Notes: generated by a model from the letters alone, not told the origin. Shown: positions 28,239 to 36,518, counted from the first letter of the stretch. The stretch is DNA of 64,000 bases from Candidatus Kuenenia stuttgartensis (GCA_945904015.1 CAMDPK010000013.1:1-64000), one strand, 5' to 3'. Translations and numbers: made by a program.

Positions 28239-28877
28239 ATGAGACCATCGCCAATCCTCTTCATTTACGTAGCTCTGGTCGGTTGCAGCCCTGCGCCACA
28301 GAAGGCAACGCCAGCCCCATTACGATTGACGGTGCGGCAACCGGTGTTGGACGTGAATCGATCTCACATCGCCGACATTCTACAGGTCGCAGCGTCCTAC
28401 CCCGACCGGACGACGTTTTTTCGTGATTCGGCAGGATCAATGGTGGCTCCAAAATACGGTGACCCGATGCTCGACCGAGCCGCTGAAGCGTTGTCGGACA
28501 TCGCCCGCCCATGGACTTTGAAAAAGATCCAGATGGCTTATGAATCCGAAACGGAGTTGGACCGCCGCTGTCACTTACTTCGAGCCCTAGCTGCAAGCCG
28601 TGATCCGCGTGTGGCTATCCGACTGCACGATTTGCAGGGTGACCCTTCGCTGGAGATCCGCATGGCAGCTCTAACCGGACTCTGGGATCACTTTGTTCAA
28701 TACGATGGTATATGGGCAGGCGGAACGGAACAGATGTTCGAGACGGAAGCAGATTGGTGGACTGAAAACAAGGATCGGTTGAGCACGGCGGCACGTGCGC
28801 TCGCCGAACAAGATGATGCATCGGAGTTGCCGACTGGGCGCAATCTGGAATCAACGGCACCGGCGGCAACCCGGTGA
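28239..28877 (+). CDS. Cassette 4: small putative lipoprotein
   Basis: This 212-residue protein begins MRPSPILFIYVALVGCSPAP, a short lipoprotein signal with lipobox Cys16. The body includes YPDRTTFFRDSAGSMVAP, paired helices (LDRRCHLLRALAASRDPRVA, LQGDPSLEIRMAALTGLWDH) like one or two HEAT-type repeats, and a WWTENKDRLS segment also seen in spirit in cassette 3 (AWWEKHRKG). The last 24 or so codons lie within attC-like site E, a common feature of cassette ORFs. I do not recognise the family. The HEAT-like helices suggest distant kinship with cassette 3. Confidence 0.78.
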   Translation: MRPSPILFIYVALVGCSPAPQKATPAPLRLTVRQPVLDVNRSHIADILQVAASYPDRTTFFRDSAGSMVAPKYGDPMLDRAAEALSDIARPWTLKKIQMAYESETELDRRCHLLRALAASRDPRVAIRLHDLQGDPSLEIRMAALTGLWDHFVQYDGIWAGGTEQMFETEADWWTENKDRLSTAARALAEQDDASELPTGRNLESTAPAATR

Positions 28878-28892
28878 TCATTGTCGTTCGGC
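28803..28892 (+). other. attC-like recombination site E
   Basis: Left end GCCGAAC (28803-28809), right end GTTCGGC (28886-28892), perfectly complementary. Arms AAGATGATGCATCGGAGTTG and CAACCCGGTGATCATTG pair over most positions. It overlaps the 3' end of the cassette 4 gene and closes the array 73 bases before the convergent mutS stop. Confidence 0.78.
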
Positions 28893-28965
28893 GGTATGAG
28901 CGCCCTAAGAAGTCATTCAATCTCGCGGTGAGCTCCGCTGTCGGAATCGCCACTCCTGGGCGCGG

Positions 28966-31722
28966 TCACTTCGCCAACTCTTGCCGAAACTCATTCAATT
29001 TCTGCAAGGCCGCGATCGGCGTGAGTTGCTCGATGTCGAGCGACTTTAACTTCTCGATCACCGGATGATCCGGTTCGATGAACAATGAGCGTTGGCGGTC
29101 GCGCGATCTCGTTTTGCGTTCGGGGATTTTGACTTTTCCCGATTCGTCGACGTGGTCGGATTCGAGTTGGGCGAGGACGACTTGAGCACGCTCGACGACG
29201 TCGCGTGGCAGGCCGGCGATTTTGGCGACGTGGATGCCGTAGCTCTTGTCGGCCGGGCCTTCCACGATCTTGTGCAGGAACACGATGTCGTCACCGTGCT
29301 CGCGGATCGCGACGTTCCAGTTGCTGGTTTCGGGGAGCGTCTTGGTCAGTTCGGTCAGTTCGTGGTAGTGCGTGGCGAACAGCGTGCGGCAGCGGATTTG
29401 ATCGTGCAGGAATTCCGTGACGGCCCAAGCCAGGGAGATGCCATCGTAGGTGCTCGTGCCGCGGCCGATCTCGTCGAGGATCACGAGGCTGCGGTCGCTG
29501 GCGGAGTTCAGAATCCGCGCGGTCTCGGTCATCTCGACCATAAACGTGCTCTGGCCTTTGGACAGTTCGTCGCTTGCTCCGACGCGAGCGAAGATGCGAT
29601 CGGCGATCCCGATGCGAGCCTCGCTGGCCGGGATGAAGCTGCCCATCTGAGCCATGATCGTCAGCAGCGCGGCTTGGCGGATGTAGGTGCTCTTGCCGGC
29701 CATGTTCGGGCCGGTGATGAGCTGGACGCGACCGTGGCGAGGGGTGAGAGAGGAAACTGGATCATTGCTGGGCAAAGTGGCATGCGGTTCGGAGTGTGGA
29801 CCCTCTACTTCCGAATTCGGCGTTCCTCGCCCCTCGCCCCTCGCCCCTTGCCCCTTGCCTAGTCGCACGTCGTTTGGCACGAACGACCCAGACGGCATCA
29901 GCTTGTCGAGGACTGGATGCCGGCCTTCGCTGATGTCGAGGATCGGATCGGTCGTCAGTTCTGGGCGGCAATAGCCTTGGTTGACAGCGAGCGTGGCCAG
30001 CGCAGCGAGGACATCGACTTCGGAGAGCACATCGGCCGTTTGCTTGAGTCGCGCGGTGGCGGCGGCGACTCGTTCGCGGAGGGCGGCGAAGAGTTCTTGT
30101 TCCAGCGAGATCGCGCGTTCTTCGGCTCGCAGGACTTTGTCTTCGTACTCTTTCAGTTCCGGCGTGATGAATCGTTCTTGGTTTTTGAGCGTTTGCTTGC
30201 GGATGTACTCTGGCGGAATCTTCGCGGCCTGAGCGGCGGTGACTTCCAGGTAGTAGCCGAAGACTTTGTTGAACCCGACCTTCAAATTCGGCAGGCCGAG
30301 CCGTTCGGATTCCTTCGCCTGATAACCGGCGATCCACTCTTTGCCGCCGCGTGCGAGGTCTCGCAATTCGTCGAGCGTCCCGTTGAAGCCGGGGCGAATC
30401 ACGCCGCCGTCGGTGGTCAGCAGCGGCGGTTCATCGACGAGCGTGGCGTCGATGACGGCGCGGATTTCGGCATTCAGATCAAGGTCCGCTTCGAGCATTT
30501 TCAACAACTCGCACTGTCGCCCAGCGAGCTTGGCCTTGAGCTTCGGCAACAGTGCGAGCGAGCGGGTCAGGCTGCCGAGATCGCGCGGGCTGGCTCGGCC
30601 GGTGGCGACCTTCGCGGTCAGGCGTTGCAGGTCGTAGGTCTCGGCGAGGATCTCGCGCAGGTCGCGGCAGAACATCGTGTCGCGCGTCAATTCCTCGACG
30701 GCATCCAGTCGGCGATTGATCGCGGCGATGTTGGTCAGCGGATTCGACAGCCAATCGGCCAACAGCCGTGCTCCCATCGGCGAGACAGTTTCGTCGAGGA
30801 CCGACAGCAGGCTGTTGTCCCGTTTCCCTTCACGGATCGTGCGAGTCAGTTCGAGGCTCGCTCGCGTCGCTTCGTCGATGATGAGCGACGTGCCGCGGCG
30901 ATACGGTTCCAATCGGCTGATGTGAGCCAGCGAAGACTTCTGCATCTCCTGGACGTATTCGAGCAACGCTCCGGCGGCTGTCACGCCGGCGGAGTTCGCG
31001 TCGATATCCATGCCTTCGAGCGTCGACGTGCCGAAGTGTTTCAGCAGTGCTGATCGGCACGCCTCCTCCGCCCAACACCACGGAGCACGCGGCGTTGCCA
31101 GCAAACCGCTGCGAGCGAACAGCGGGCGCAGCCGTTCGTCGTTGGTGAGATGTTCGGGGTGCAAACACTCGCTTGGCCGGATGCGGGCGAGTTCGTCCGC
31201 GAGTTGAGCCGGTTCCAAATCGGTCGTGACGAATCGGCCGGTCGAAACTTCCAGCCAGGCGAGACCGACGGTTCCGGCTCGGCTCGGCCACACGCTGGCG
31301 AGGAAATTCGATTCGCGCGGGTCGAGCAGCGCTTCGTCGGTCAGCGTGCCAGGCGTGACGACTTGCGTGACCTCGCGCTTGATCATCCCCTTGGCGAGCT
31401 TCGGGTCTTCCATCTGCTCGCAGACGGCGACGCGGTGTCCGGCGACGATCAACTTTCGCAGATAGCCTTCGAGGGCGTGATACGGAAACCCCGCCATCGG
31501 GATCGGGTTGGGCGAGCCTTTGTCGCGACTGGTCAGCGTCAGGCCGAGCACTTTGGACGAGACGACCGCGTCCTCGAAGAACAGTTCGTAGAAGTCTCCC
31601 ATCCGAAACAGCAGGATCGAGCCGGGGTTCTGCCGTTTGACTTCGAGGTAACGCTCCATCGCCGGCGTGAGATTGTGCGGCGCGGGATTCGTGGCAGAAG
31701 TTTTCTCCGGCGGCTGGCTCAT
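28966..31722 (-). CDS. mutS: DNA mismatch repair protein MutS
   Basis: This 918-residue mismatch-recognition ATPase has its mismatch-binding Phe-x-Glu at 44-46 (GDFYELF), the core and clamp domains, Walker [10 protein letters not shown] at 671-679, Walker [17 protein letters not shown] and the helix-turn-helix dimerisation end. It recruits MutL to mispaired DNA. The ATG at 31722 has a GAGGA site; a TTG nine codons upstream is a poorer choice. An insertion of about 43 residues (622-664, low-complexity GARGEGRG at its start) sits just before Walker A and is encoded by a repeat element (29731-29859). mutL is not in the window. Confidence 0.97.
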   Translation of the reverse strand: MSQPPEKTSATNPAPHNLTPAMERYLEVKRQNPGSILLFRMGDFYELFFEDAVVSSKVLGLTLTSRDKGSPNPIPMAGFPYHALEGYLRKLIVAGHRVAVCEQMEDPKLAKGMIKREVTQVVTPGTLTDEALLDPRESNFLASVWPSRAGTVGLAWLEVSTGRFVTTDLEPAQLADELARIRPSECLHPEHLTNDERLRPLFARSGLLATPRAPWCWAEEACRSALLKHFGTSTLEGMDIDANSAGVTAAGALLEYVQEMQKSSLAHISRLEPYRRGTSLIIDEATRASLELTRTIREGKRDNSLLSVLDETVSPMGARLLADWLSNPLTNIAAINRRLDAVEELTRDTMFCRDLREILAETYDLQRLTAKVATGRASPRDLGSLTRSLALLPKLKAKLAGRQCELLKMLEADLDLNAEIRAVIDATLVDEPPLLTTDGGVIRPGFNGTLDELRDLARGGKEWIAGYQAKESERLGLPNLKVGFNKVFGYYLEVTAAQAAKIPPEYIRKQTLKNQERFITPELKEYEDKVLRAEERAISLEQELFAALRERVAAATARLKQTADVLSEVDVLAALATLAVNQGYCRPELTTDPILDISEGRHPVLDKLMPSGSFVPNDVRLGKGQGARGEGRGTPNSEVEGPHSEPHATLPSNDPVSSLTPRHGRVQLITGPNMAGKSTYIRQAALLTIMAQMGSFIPASEARIGIADRIFARVGASDELSKGQSTFMVEMTETARILNSASDRSLVILDEIGRGTSTYDGISLAWAVTEFLHDQIRCRTLFATHYHELTELTKTLPETSNWNVAIREHGDDIVFLHKIVEGPADKSYGIHVAKIAGLPRDVVERAQVVLAQLESDHVDESGKVKIPERKTRSRDRQRSLFIEPDHPVIEKLKSLDIEQLTPIAALQKLNEFRQELAK
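29731..29859. repeat. Repeat element inserted in frame in mutS
   Basis: One end carries tandem GAGGGGC-type units (read on the minus strand as GGCGAGGGGCGAGG) and the other end carries the complement (CTCACCCCTCGCC). Translated it gives a Gly/Arg/Ser/Pro-rich insert of about 43 residues not expected in MutS at this position. Confidence 0.7.
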
Positions 31723-31831
31723 GTCGTCCTCAAGGGGAGAGTCTTGCAATGCGACGGCAGAATAACGGGCTTGCTCGCAAGATTCTCGTCCGCTGGGAGG
31801 CTAAGAACTGAGCCAGGCGGGTCAACACAGT

Positions 31832-31892
31832 CAGCACGAAGCGCCAGCGAGTGGTTGTGCCCGTCGAACCACTCGCTGGCGCGTCGTGCTGG
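31832..31892. repeat. Inverted repeat between mutS and the selenoprotein gene
   Basis: Arms CAGCACGAAGCGCCAGCGAG (31832 onward) and its complement ending at 31892 pair over about 25 bases. It is the same family as 21388-21463. It abuts the stop codon of the SelW-like gene and precedes mutS by about 110 bases, so it may end or attenuate the upstream transcript. Confidence 0.75.
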
Positions 31893-32108
31893 TTACGCGA
31901 GCTTCGACAACACTTCGTCGTGAGTCGGAAAGCAACCGGTCTGATGCTTGCTGTAGATCAACTTCCCATCAGCGGTGACATCGAAGATGCCCCCGCCGCC
32001 GGGGATGAGCGTTGGCTCAACACTGAATCGCTGCTGGATCGCGGCCGCCAGACTGGTGGCCTGTGGTTTGTAGTTTCACTGCATGCAGTAAGTGATGCGA
32101 ATTTCCAT
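31893..32108 (-). CDS. SelW/Rdx-family selenoprotein (UGA = Sec11)
   Basis: A 72-codon frame starts at ATG 32108 and reads through one in-frame TGA (32076-32078) to TAA at 31893. The product, 71 residues, begins MEIRITYCMQ, then selenocysteine, then NYKPQATSLA, followed by PGGGGIFDVTADGKLIYSKH and QTGCFP. This is the Rdx (SelW/SelT/SelH-like) thioredoxin fold, with redox motif CxxU at residues 8-11 exactly at the TGA. Homology continues without a break across the TGA, and a hairpin fitting a bacterial SECIS lies 14 bases downstream. Rdx proteins are small thiol/selenol oxidoreductases. Decoding by SelB/SelC is inferred; those genes are not in the window. A conventional ORF call loses this gene. 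Confidence 0.85.
32043..32061 (-). promoter_or_regulatory. Candidate bacterial SECIS hairpin
   Basis: In the mRNA the sequence GGCCACCAGUCUGGCGGCC folds into a stem GGCC/GGCC, an A-C mismatch, CCA/UGG and a G-containing apical loop (GUC, or AGUCU if the last pair is open). It starts 14 bases after the UGA codon. A G in the first loop positions, and this distance, fit known bacterial SECIS elements such as that of E. coli fdhF. It is read by eye; no folding energy was computed. Confidence 0.65.
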
Positions 32109-32231
32109 GAGAGGTTCCGTTCCGAGGACTGAGTCGCGTGTCCCAACAAGTGAAGTCGTGTTGTGGCCTGTCGAGGTGCGGCGTACGTTGTCCGACCCTC
32201 GAACGAAGTGATTTGACAGCGGAGGCTCGGC

Positions 32232-32897
32232 GTGAGCAACTTGGAGTCGGGAATTATCGGTTCGTCGCCGGTTCGGCGAATTCCCGTGTGGCTGAAAGTG
32301 CTCTACACGGCGTTCGTCTGCGTGCTTGTGCCAGTTTATTGGCGAGACTACGGGCCGTCGAACTTTTTGTATTTCTGCGACGTGGCGATGTTCTTTGCGC
32401 TCGCGGCGGTGTGGACCGAGTGGCCGTTGCTGGCGTCGATGCCGGCGGTGGGAATTCTGGCTCCGCAGTTGTTGTGGATGGTGGACTTCCTGGGCGAGTG
32501 CGTGGGGCTGTCGCTGATGGGGATGACGGCGTACATGTTTGAGGAGCGGATTCCGTTCTTCACACGCTGCTTGTCGTTCTTTCACTTCTGGCTTCCGATT
32601 TTGGTCGTCTGGCTGGTGTGGCGACTGCGCTACGACAGCCGAGCCTTCCGTGGTTGGACTGTCTTGGCCTGGGGCTTGATGCTGATCTGCTACTTCGGCT
32701 TGCCCGCTCCGCCGCCTCCGAAGACGAACCCGAATTTGCCGGTCAACATCAACTATGTTTACGGGCTGAGCAGAGAACGGCCACAGGATTGGATGCCGCC
32801 GTTGGTGTATTTCGGTTTGATGCTCGTGGGTTTGCCGCTGGTGATTTTTCTGCCGACGCACCTCGTGCTGAAGAAACTGCTCGGCCATCGGCAGTAG
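32232..32897 (+). CDS. Multi-spanning membrane protein, function unknown
   Basis: This 221-residue protein has about six hydrophobic segments (YTAFVCVLVPVYW, VAMFFALAAVW, LLASMPAVGILAPQLLWMV, FWLPILVVWLVW, TVLAWGLMLICYFGL, LVYFGLMLVGLPLVIFL) joined by short loops, with a Pro-rich loop (APPPPKTNPNLPVN). There is no obvious active-site motif. The start is GTG at 32232 with a GGAGG site. It is divergent from the SelW-like gene and convergent with the cytochrome gene. The sequence is coherent enough to be a real gene, but I cannot assign a function. Confidence 0.8.
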   Translation: MSNLESGIIGSSPVRRIPVWLKVLYTAFVCVLVPVYWRDYGPSNFLYFCDVAMFFALAAVWTEWPLLASMPAVGILAPQLLWMVDFLGECVGLSLMGMTAYMFEERIPFFTRCLSFFHFWLPILVVWLVWRLRYDSRAFRGWTVLAWGLMLICYFGLPAPPPPKTNPNLPVNINYVYGLSRERPQDWMPPLVYFGLMLVGLPLVIFLPTHLVLKKLLGHRQ

Positions 32898-32946
32898 TAC
32901 CAATTGGCGAGTGGGGAACGTCAGTCCTCCGAGCGATCCAGCCGAG

Positions 32947-32980
32947 ATTTTCGGGGGATTTACATCCCCCGCTCGCCGAG
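32947..32980. repeat. Palindromic repeat supplying the cytochrome gene's stop
   Basis: The core CGGGGGATTTACATCCCCCG is a palindrome flanked by CTCGCC. Read on the minus strand it encodes the last residues (LGERGM) and the stop codon of the multiheme cytochrome gene. A related CGGGGGGCTGACGCC..CCCCGCTCGCC element lies at about 19-47. Confidence 0.7.
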
Positions 32981-34873
32981 TGGGACGGCGCGGCGTTTGT
33001 GCCAGTCGGCTTGTTGTTGGTCGCCGGCTTTTGCGAATCGCTCGGCCAATGCCTGATGGATCCTCCACAATCGCGGGTTGATGCGAGTGGCGGTCAGCAG
33101 CGCCTGCTGCACGGCATCCGAGTGCGCCAATCGTTGTTCGCACTCGGCCAAGAGCAGCCAATCGACATGGTGACGACGCAAGCGGGTCAACTTCTGAAGT
33201 GCCGCAACCGCCTCCGGCCATCGGCCTGCCTGGAAGTGCGCATCTGCCAGTAGAAACAGGGCATTGGAACGATCCTGGCCATCCAGCCCCTTCAGTGACA
33301 GCGCGTTCTCGGCCAGTGATTGCCCACCGGGGATTTCCAATTCGAAGTGCAATCGAGCCAATGCGGCGTCCAGCGCGGGATCTTGCAGACCCGTCGAACG
33401 GACGTTTGTCATCAATTCCATCGCGCGCTGGCGGTAGTTGTCGGCCAGCTCTGGTTGAGACTCTCGATTCGCCGCCTCCAAATAGCCGAGTCCGAATGTT
33501 CGCTGCTGGTCGAGTTCACTGGGCCACGACTCCGTCAGAAACGGACGCAGCACGCCAGGACGATTGGCAGGGGGCGGACTGGTGTTCGACGACTTTTCGA
33601 CCGGCTTGTGAATTCCGATCCGGTGGTGCGTGAAGGCGAGATGCGGAATTTCGGTGTCCGAACTGGGCATGTGGCAGAGCACGCAATCGTTGTCCGGGCT
33701 GACTTTCCGCCGCTGCGATTCCTCCTCGCGGCAGTGTTCAGGACGATGGCAGCTCAGGCAGATGGTTTGATGAGGTTCCGATTTCCTTTCGCCTCCGACA
33801 TCGTGCGGGGTGTGACACGTCAGGCAAGTCAGCTTGTCCGACTTTTGATAGCAGCGGCTGAGATGCAACTGCTCGACATGCCCGACCACAGTCATCGGCT
33901 TATCGGGAACGTCGAGCCAAAAGTCCGTGCGAAAATCCTGCAACGGCAGACCGGGGCGGAAGTCGGCGATCTGTCGGCCTCGCACGGGAATGGTGGCGGT
34001 GCTGCGCAGATGGCATTGCTGACAGACCGCCTCGGCGAGTTCCCGCGACAAGTGGCTCGGATTGACGATTGTGTGGTCGATTTCTGGTTGTGAATCCGCA
34101 GCCACCTCTGTTCGCTCGCGGTGCTTTTCGACATGCAACGCGCCGGGTCCGTGACAGCGTTCACAGCCGATGGCCGCCTCGGTGATGTGCATGCGATGCA
34201 GGCTTTTGTCGACGGCTTTCGCGCGGCTGGCGTGGCACGTCAGACAACCCTCGCCGGTGGCTCGTTCAAAGCCTGAGTGTTCAGCCACGTCATAGCCCGG
34301 CGACATGTCCCAGGCTTTGCGCGACGTGTACCACGTCACGGGCGACTCGACCAAAAAGCCGTCTGCTTCGATTAAATACGTCAGCGAGTGATGCCCTGAA
34401 CCGACGACGAATTTCACGGGGAACTCGGCCAGCAGCACCTCGGCAGGATCCTCGACGAGCAGCAATTCACGATGCCATAACTGTCCGTCGTGTCGTCGGA
34501 CTTCGTAGCGACGCTGAGAAATCGGATGCTCGAACTCGCCGTCGGGCGGCTCGCGAGTCAGATCGACTTCCGCCATCGAGCGGCCCATGCCCGTGTGATG
34601 AAATGCCGAGTCATGGTCCGCGTGACACGTTCGACACGCTTCGCTGCCGACGTAGGTGACGTCCAGTTTCGTGTTGAGAAATGGACTCTCGGAAATCGTC
34701 GGCAGTGGAAATAGCTCCGACGCCGTCGGTTTGGGTTTGTTGGCCGGCGGCTGCGGCGGGCGGCGCGCCCAGACGGCCAACGACACAATGACCACGACCG
34801 TGAAAGAGCCGGTGAACCACCAACGCCATTCTTGAACCGCTTTCACCGAATCGCGACGCGAGGGTTCTTTCAT
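32960..34873 (-). CDS. Seven-heme cytochrome c with TPR-like C-terminus
   Basis: This 637-residue exported electron-transfer protein has an N-terminal membrane anchor (WFTGSFTVVVIVSLAVWA). Seven CxxCH heme-binding motifs follow: CRTCH, CLTCH, CERCH, CQQCH, CLTCH, CLSCH and CVLCH. The C-terminal 200 residues contain helical repeats such as NALFLLADAHFQAGRWPEAV, resembling TPRs. Multiheme-TPR fusions of this kind are common in planctomycetes, but substrates are unknown. The ATG at 34873 follows a partner gene by 23 bases. The final residues and stop lie in a palindromic repeat. Heme attachment and extracytoplasmic location are inferred from the motifs and anchor. Confidence 0.9.
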   Translation of the reverse strand: MKEPSRRDSVKAVQEWRWWFTGSFTVVVIVSLAVWARRPPQPPANKPKPTASELFPLPTISESPFLNTKLDVTYVGSEACRTCHADHDSAFHHTGMGRSMAEVDLTREPPDGEFEHPISQRRYEVRRHDGQLWHRELLLVEDPAEVLLAEFPVKFVVGSGHHSLTYLIEADGFLVESPVTWYTSRKAWDMSPGYDVAEHSGFERATGEGCLTCHASRAKAVDKSLHRMHITEAAIGCERCHGPGALHVEKHRERTEVAADSQPEIDHTIVNPSHLSRELAEAVCQQCHLRSTATIPVRGRQIADFRPGLPLQDFRTDFWLDVPDKPMTVVGHVEQLHLSRCYQKSDKLTCLTCHTPHDVGGERKSEPHQTICLSCHRPEHCREEESQRRKVSPDNDCVLCHMPSSDTEIPHLAFTHHRIGIHKPVEKSSNTSPPPANRPGVLRPFLTESWPSELDQQRTFGLGYLEAANRESQPELADNYRQRAMELMTNVRSTGLQDPALDAALARLHFELEIPGGQSLAENALSLKGLDGQDRSNALFLLADAHFQAGRWPEAVAALQKLTRLRRHHVDWLLLAECEQRLAHSDAVQQALLTATRINPRLWRIHQALAERFAKAGDQQQADWHKRRAVPLGERGM

Positions 34874-34896
34874 CGAGCGCTCTCCGCGATGCCTGC

Positions 34897-35640
34897 TCAG
34901 CGTGTCGCGATGGCTTGTGCCAGCGGACGCAGAATGGGATCGACCACCAATTCCTCGATCAGTTCGTCGCAGCGGCTGCGGAGCGTCAGCAGCGTTTGCT
35001 CGAACGAGGCGCCCGGTTCGAGGCTGCCGTACTGCCGCAGCGTGAAATAGACGCTGATGTTCTCTTCGGGGTATTCGCCGCGGCGGACGTGGTAGGCGTT
35101 GGTCCGCGTCTCGATCAACAGCCGAGCTTGCATCCGGCAGGACTCGTCGAGCGTCAGAGTGATCGCCGGCTCGTAGTTGAGGACGCGTGCGCCGGGGATG
35201 CGTACCAAGCCGTCGATGGCCGGGCAGCCGCCGAGCGCTTCGGCGACCAGTTCGTCGTGGTTGCCGCGATAGGCCATGTCGAAGCCCATCATGAAGTCGA
35301 GCGCTTCGCAGTCCAACGGGCTGACTGAGAGCATGTACGGCAGAAGTTCGAGCGTCAGTCGGTGCTGCTCGACGGCGGTGTCGATGTCCGGCGGATTCAG
35401 GAATCCGCTGCAAACTCGTTTCGGTTCGACCGAGACCCAGCGTTGATGGCCGAGGTCTTTGTCTTCTTCCAGCACGCAGTCGCCGGTCTCGCGGGTGTAG
35501 AAGTTCCGCATCATCGGGTACGACTTTTGGACTCGCTCGAAAAACCCCAGGATGGTTTCGCGAGCGGCCGGCAGAGGCATCTCGGTGCTGAGGTTCATAT
35601 TGCAGTAGAAGTCATCGACGTAGGAGTCGAAGGCCAACAT
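34897..35640 (-). CDS. Hypothetical protein upstream of multiheme cytochrome
   Basis: This 247-residue soluble protein starts MLAFDSYVDDFYCNMNLSTE. It has several charged motifs (MMRNFYTRETGDCVLEEDKD, VEPKRVCSGFLNPPDIDTAV, MMGFDMAYRGNHDELVAEAL) and no signal peptide or membrane helix. The start at 35640 is preferred because the upstream in-frame extension crosses a repeat region. It is the first gene of a two-gene operon with the multiheme cytochrome. I do not recognise the family; the consistent sequence texture supports a real protein, possibly a planctomycete-specific one. Confidence 0.8.
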   Translation of the reverse strand: MLAFDSYVDDFYCNMNLSTEMPLPAARETILGFFERVQKSYPMMRNFYTRETGDCVLEEDKDLGHQRWVSVEPKRVCSGFLNPPDIDTAVEQHRLTLELLPYMLSVSPLDCEALDFMMGFDMAYRGNHDELVAEALGGCPAIDGLVRIPGARVLNYEPAITLTLDESCRMQARLLIETRTNAYHVRRGEYPEENISVYFTLRQYGSLEPGASFEQTLLTLRSRCDELIEELVVDPILRPLAQAIATR

Positions 35641-35652
35641 GATTCGGTCCTC

Positions 35653-35764
35653 TGACGAGAAAAGCACTGACGAGAAAAGCGTGAGGTCCATTTCGCACCG
35701 AGCGGCGTCTGCGAGGCCCTCACGCTTGTGGTGTTCGCCGGAGGCTGGCAATCAACCTCCGGCG
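35653..35764. repeat. Tandem repeat plus two hairpins upstream of ogt
   Basis: Two direct copies of CTGACGAGAAAAGC (35652 and 35666) are followed by an inverted pair AAGCGTGAGG / CCTCACGCTT (35677-35727) and a hairpin CGCCGGAGG / CCTCCGGCG (35736-35764). The last could terminate upstream transcription or shape the ogt leader. Confidence 0.6.
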
Positions 35765-35836
35765 TCGTTAATCGTCGGCGACATTCTAGGGGTGCTCCGG
35801 GACGAGGTCAAAGAATGCTTTTCGGAGGAGGCAGTC

Positions 35837-36352
35837 ATGTCACTTCAGGCGTGTGTATTTTCGACACGGCTCGGTTGGTTCGGCTCGGTCGGACAAGAGC
35901 GGCGCGTGTGGCGGTTGGTGATGGGACATCGGACTGCTGCTGAGGCTTGGGCCGCTCTGTATCACCACTTTGCCGACGAGAAGTTGGTCGAGTCCGACTG
36001 GTATCCGGCACTGCGAAAGAAGTTGGAAGAGTTCGCGGCGGGAAAGCGGGTTTCGTTCGACAACATCAACGTGCGAACCGAGCATCGCACCGAGTTTCAG
36101 CAAAAAGTGATCCTCGCCACGCGAGCGGTTGGTTTTGGCGAGACCGTCAGTTACGGAGAACTCGCCGCGCGAGCCGGTTCACCGAATGCCGCACGAGCCG
36201 CAGGGACGGTGATGGCCAACAACGAAGTTCCGATCATCATTCCCTGTCATCGAGTGCTGGCCAGCGGCGGAAAAATCGGCGGCTTCTCGGCTCCGCAAGG
36301 CATCGATCTCAAGCGGCGACTGCTGGAACTGGAATCGAGTGCCAAAAGTTGA
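35837..36352 (+). CDS. ogt: Methylated-DNA-protein cysteine methyltransferase
   Basis: This 171-residue suicide repair protein removes O6-methyl groups from guanine onto its active-site cysteine. The signature PCHRV places that Cys at residue 137 (VPIIIPCHRVLASGGKIGGF), and the preceding GETVSYGELAARAG is the DNA-binding helix-turn-helix with its arginine-finger region. Length fits Ogt rather than Ada. The start at 35837 has a GGAGG site; the in-frame extension upstream overlaps a repeat region and is rejected. It is transcribed alone, divergent from the cytochrome operon. Confidence 0.93.
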   Translation: MSLQACVFSTRLGWFGSVGQERRVWRLVMGHRTAAEAWAALYHHFADEKLVESDWYPALRKKLEEFAAGKRVSFDNINVRTEHRTEFQQKVILATRAVGFGETVSYGELAARAGSPNAARAAGTVMANNEVPIIIPCHRVLASGGKIGGFSAPQGIDLKRRLLELESSAKS

Positions 36353-36518
36353 TGCGGTGCTGCGACGGCATGCCTGTCAATAGTCGAAACGCTGGTCGCG
36401 ACGAAGTTCATCACCTTCGAGAAATCGTCCGCTCGTCCGCTTCCGTGCTGTCGAAAGTGATGACTAGAATCGCTGCCGTCCCGCTCTCGTCAATTTCGGG
36501 TTCAACGAAAGTGCGGTC

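Larger units (their letters stand above)
25554..28892 (+). mobile_element. Integron-cassette-like array of four genes, no integrase
   Basis: Four short same-strand genes are each followed by an imperfect palindrome of 76-90 bases that ends in GTTCGGC or a variant (26150-26225, 26803-26892, 28139-28228, 28803-28892); a fifth such site precedes the first gene. Each ORF starts 8-18 bases after the preceding site. This is the layout of integron gene cassettes with attC sites. No tyrosine-recombinase integrase gene lies in the window, so this would be a cluster of attC sites lacking an integrase (CALIN), or the distal part of a larger array. The array lies between the CotH-like gene and the oppositely oriented mutS. 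Confidence 0.75.

Noticed and set aside
31851-32132. 93-residue plus-strand ORF covering the SelW-like gene
   Set aside because: It is antisense to the Rdx sequence and crosses a palindromic repeat. The minus frame matches a known fold once the TGA is read as Sec.
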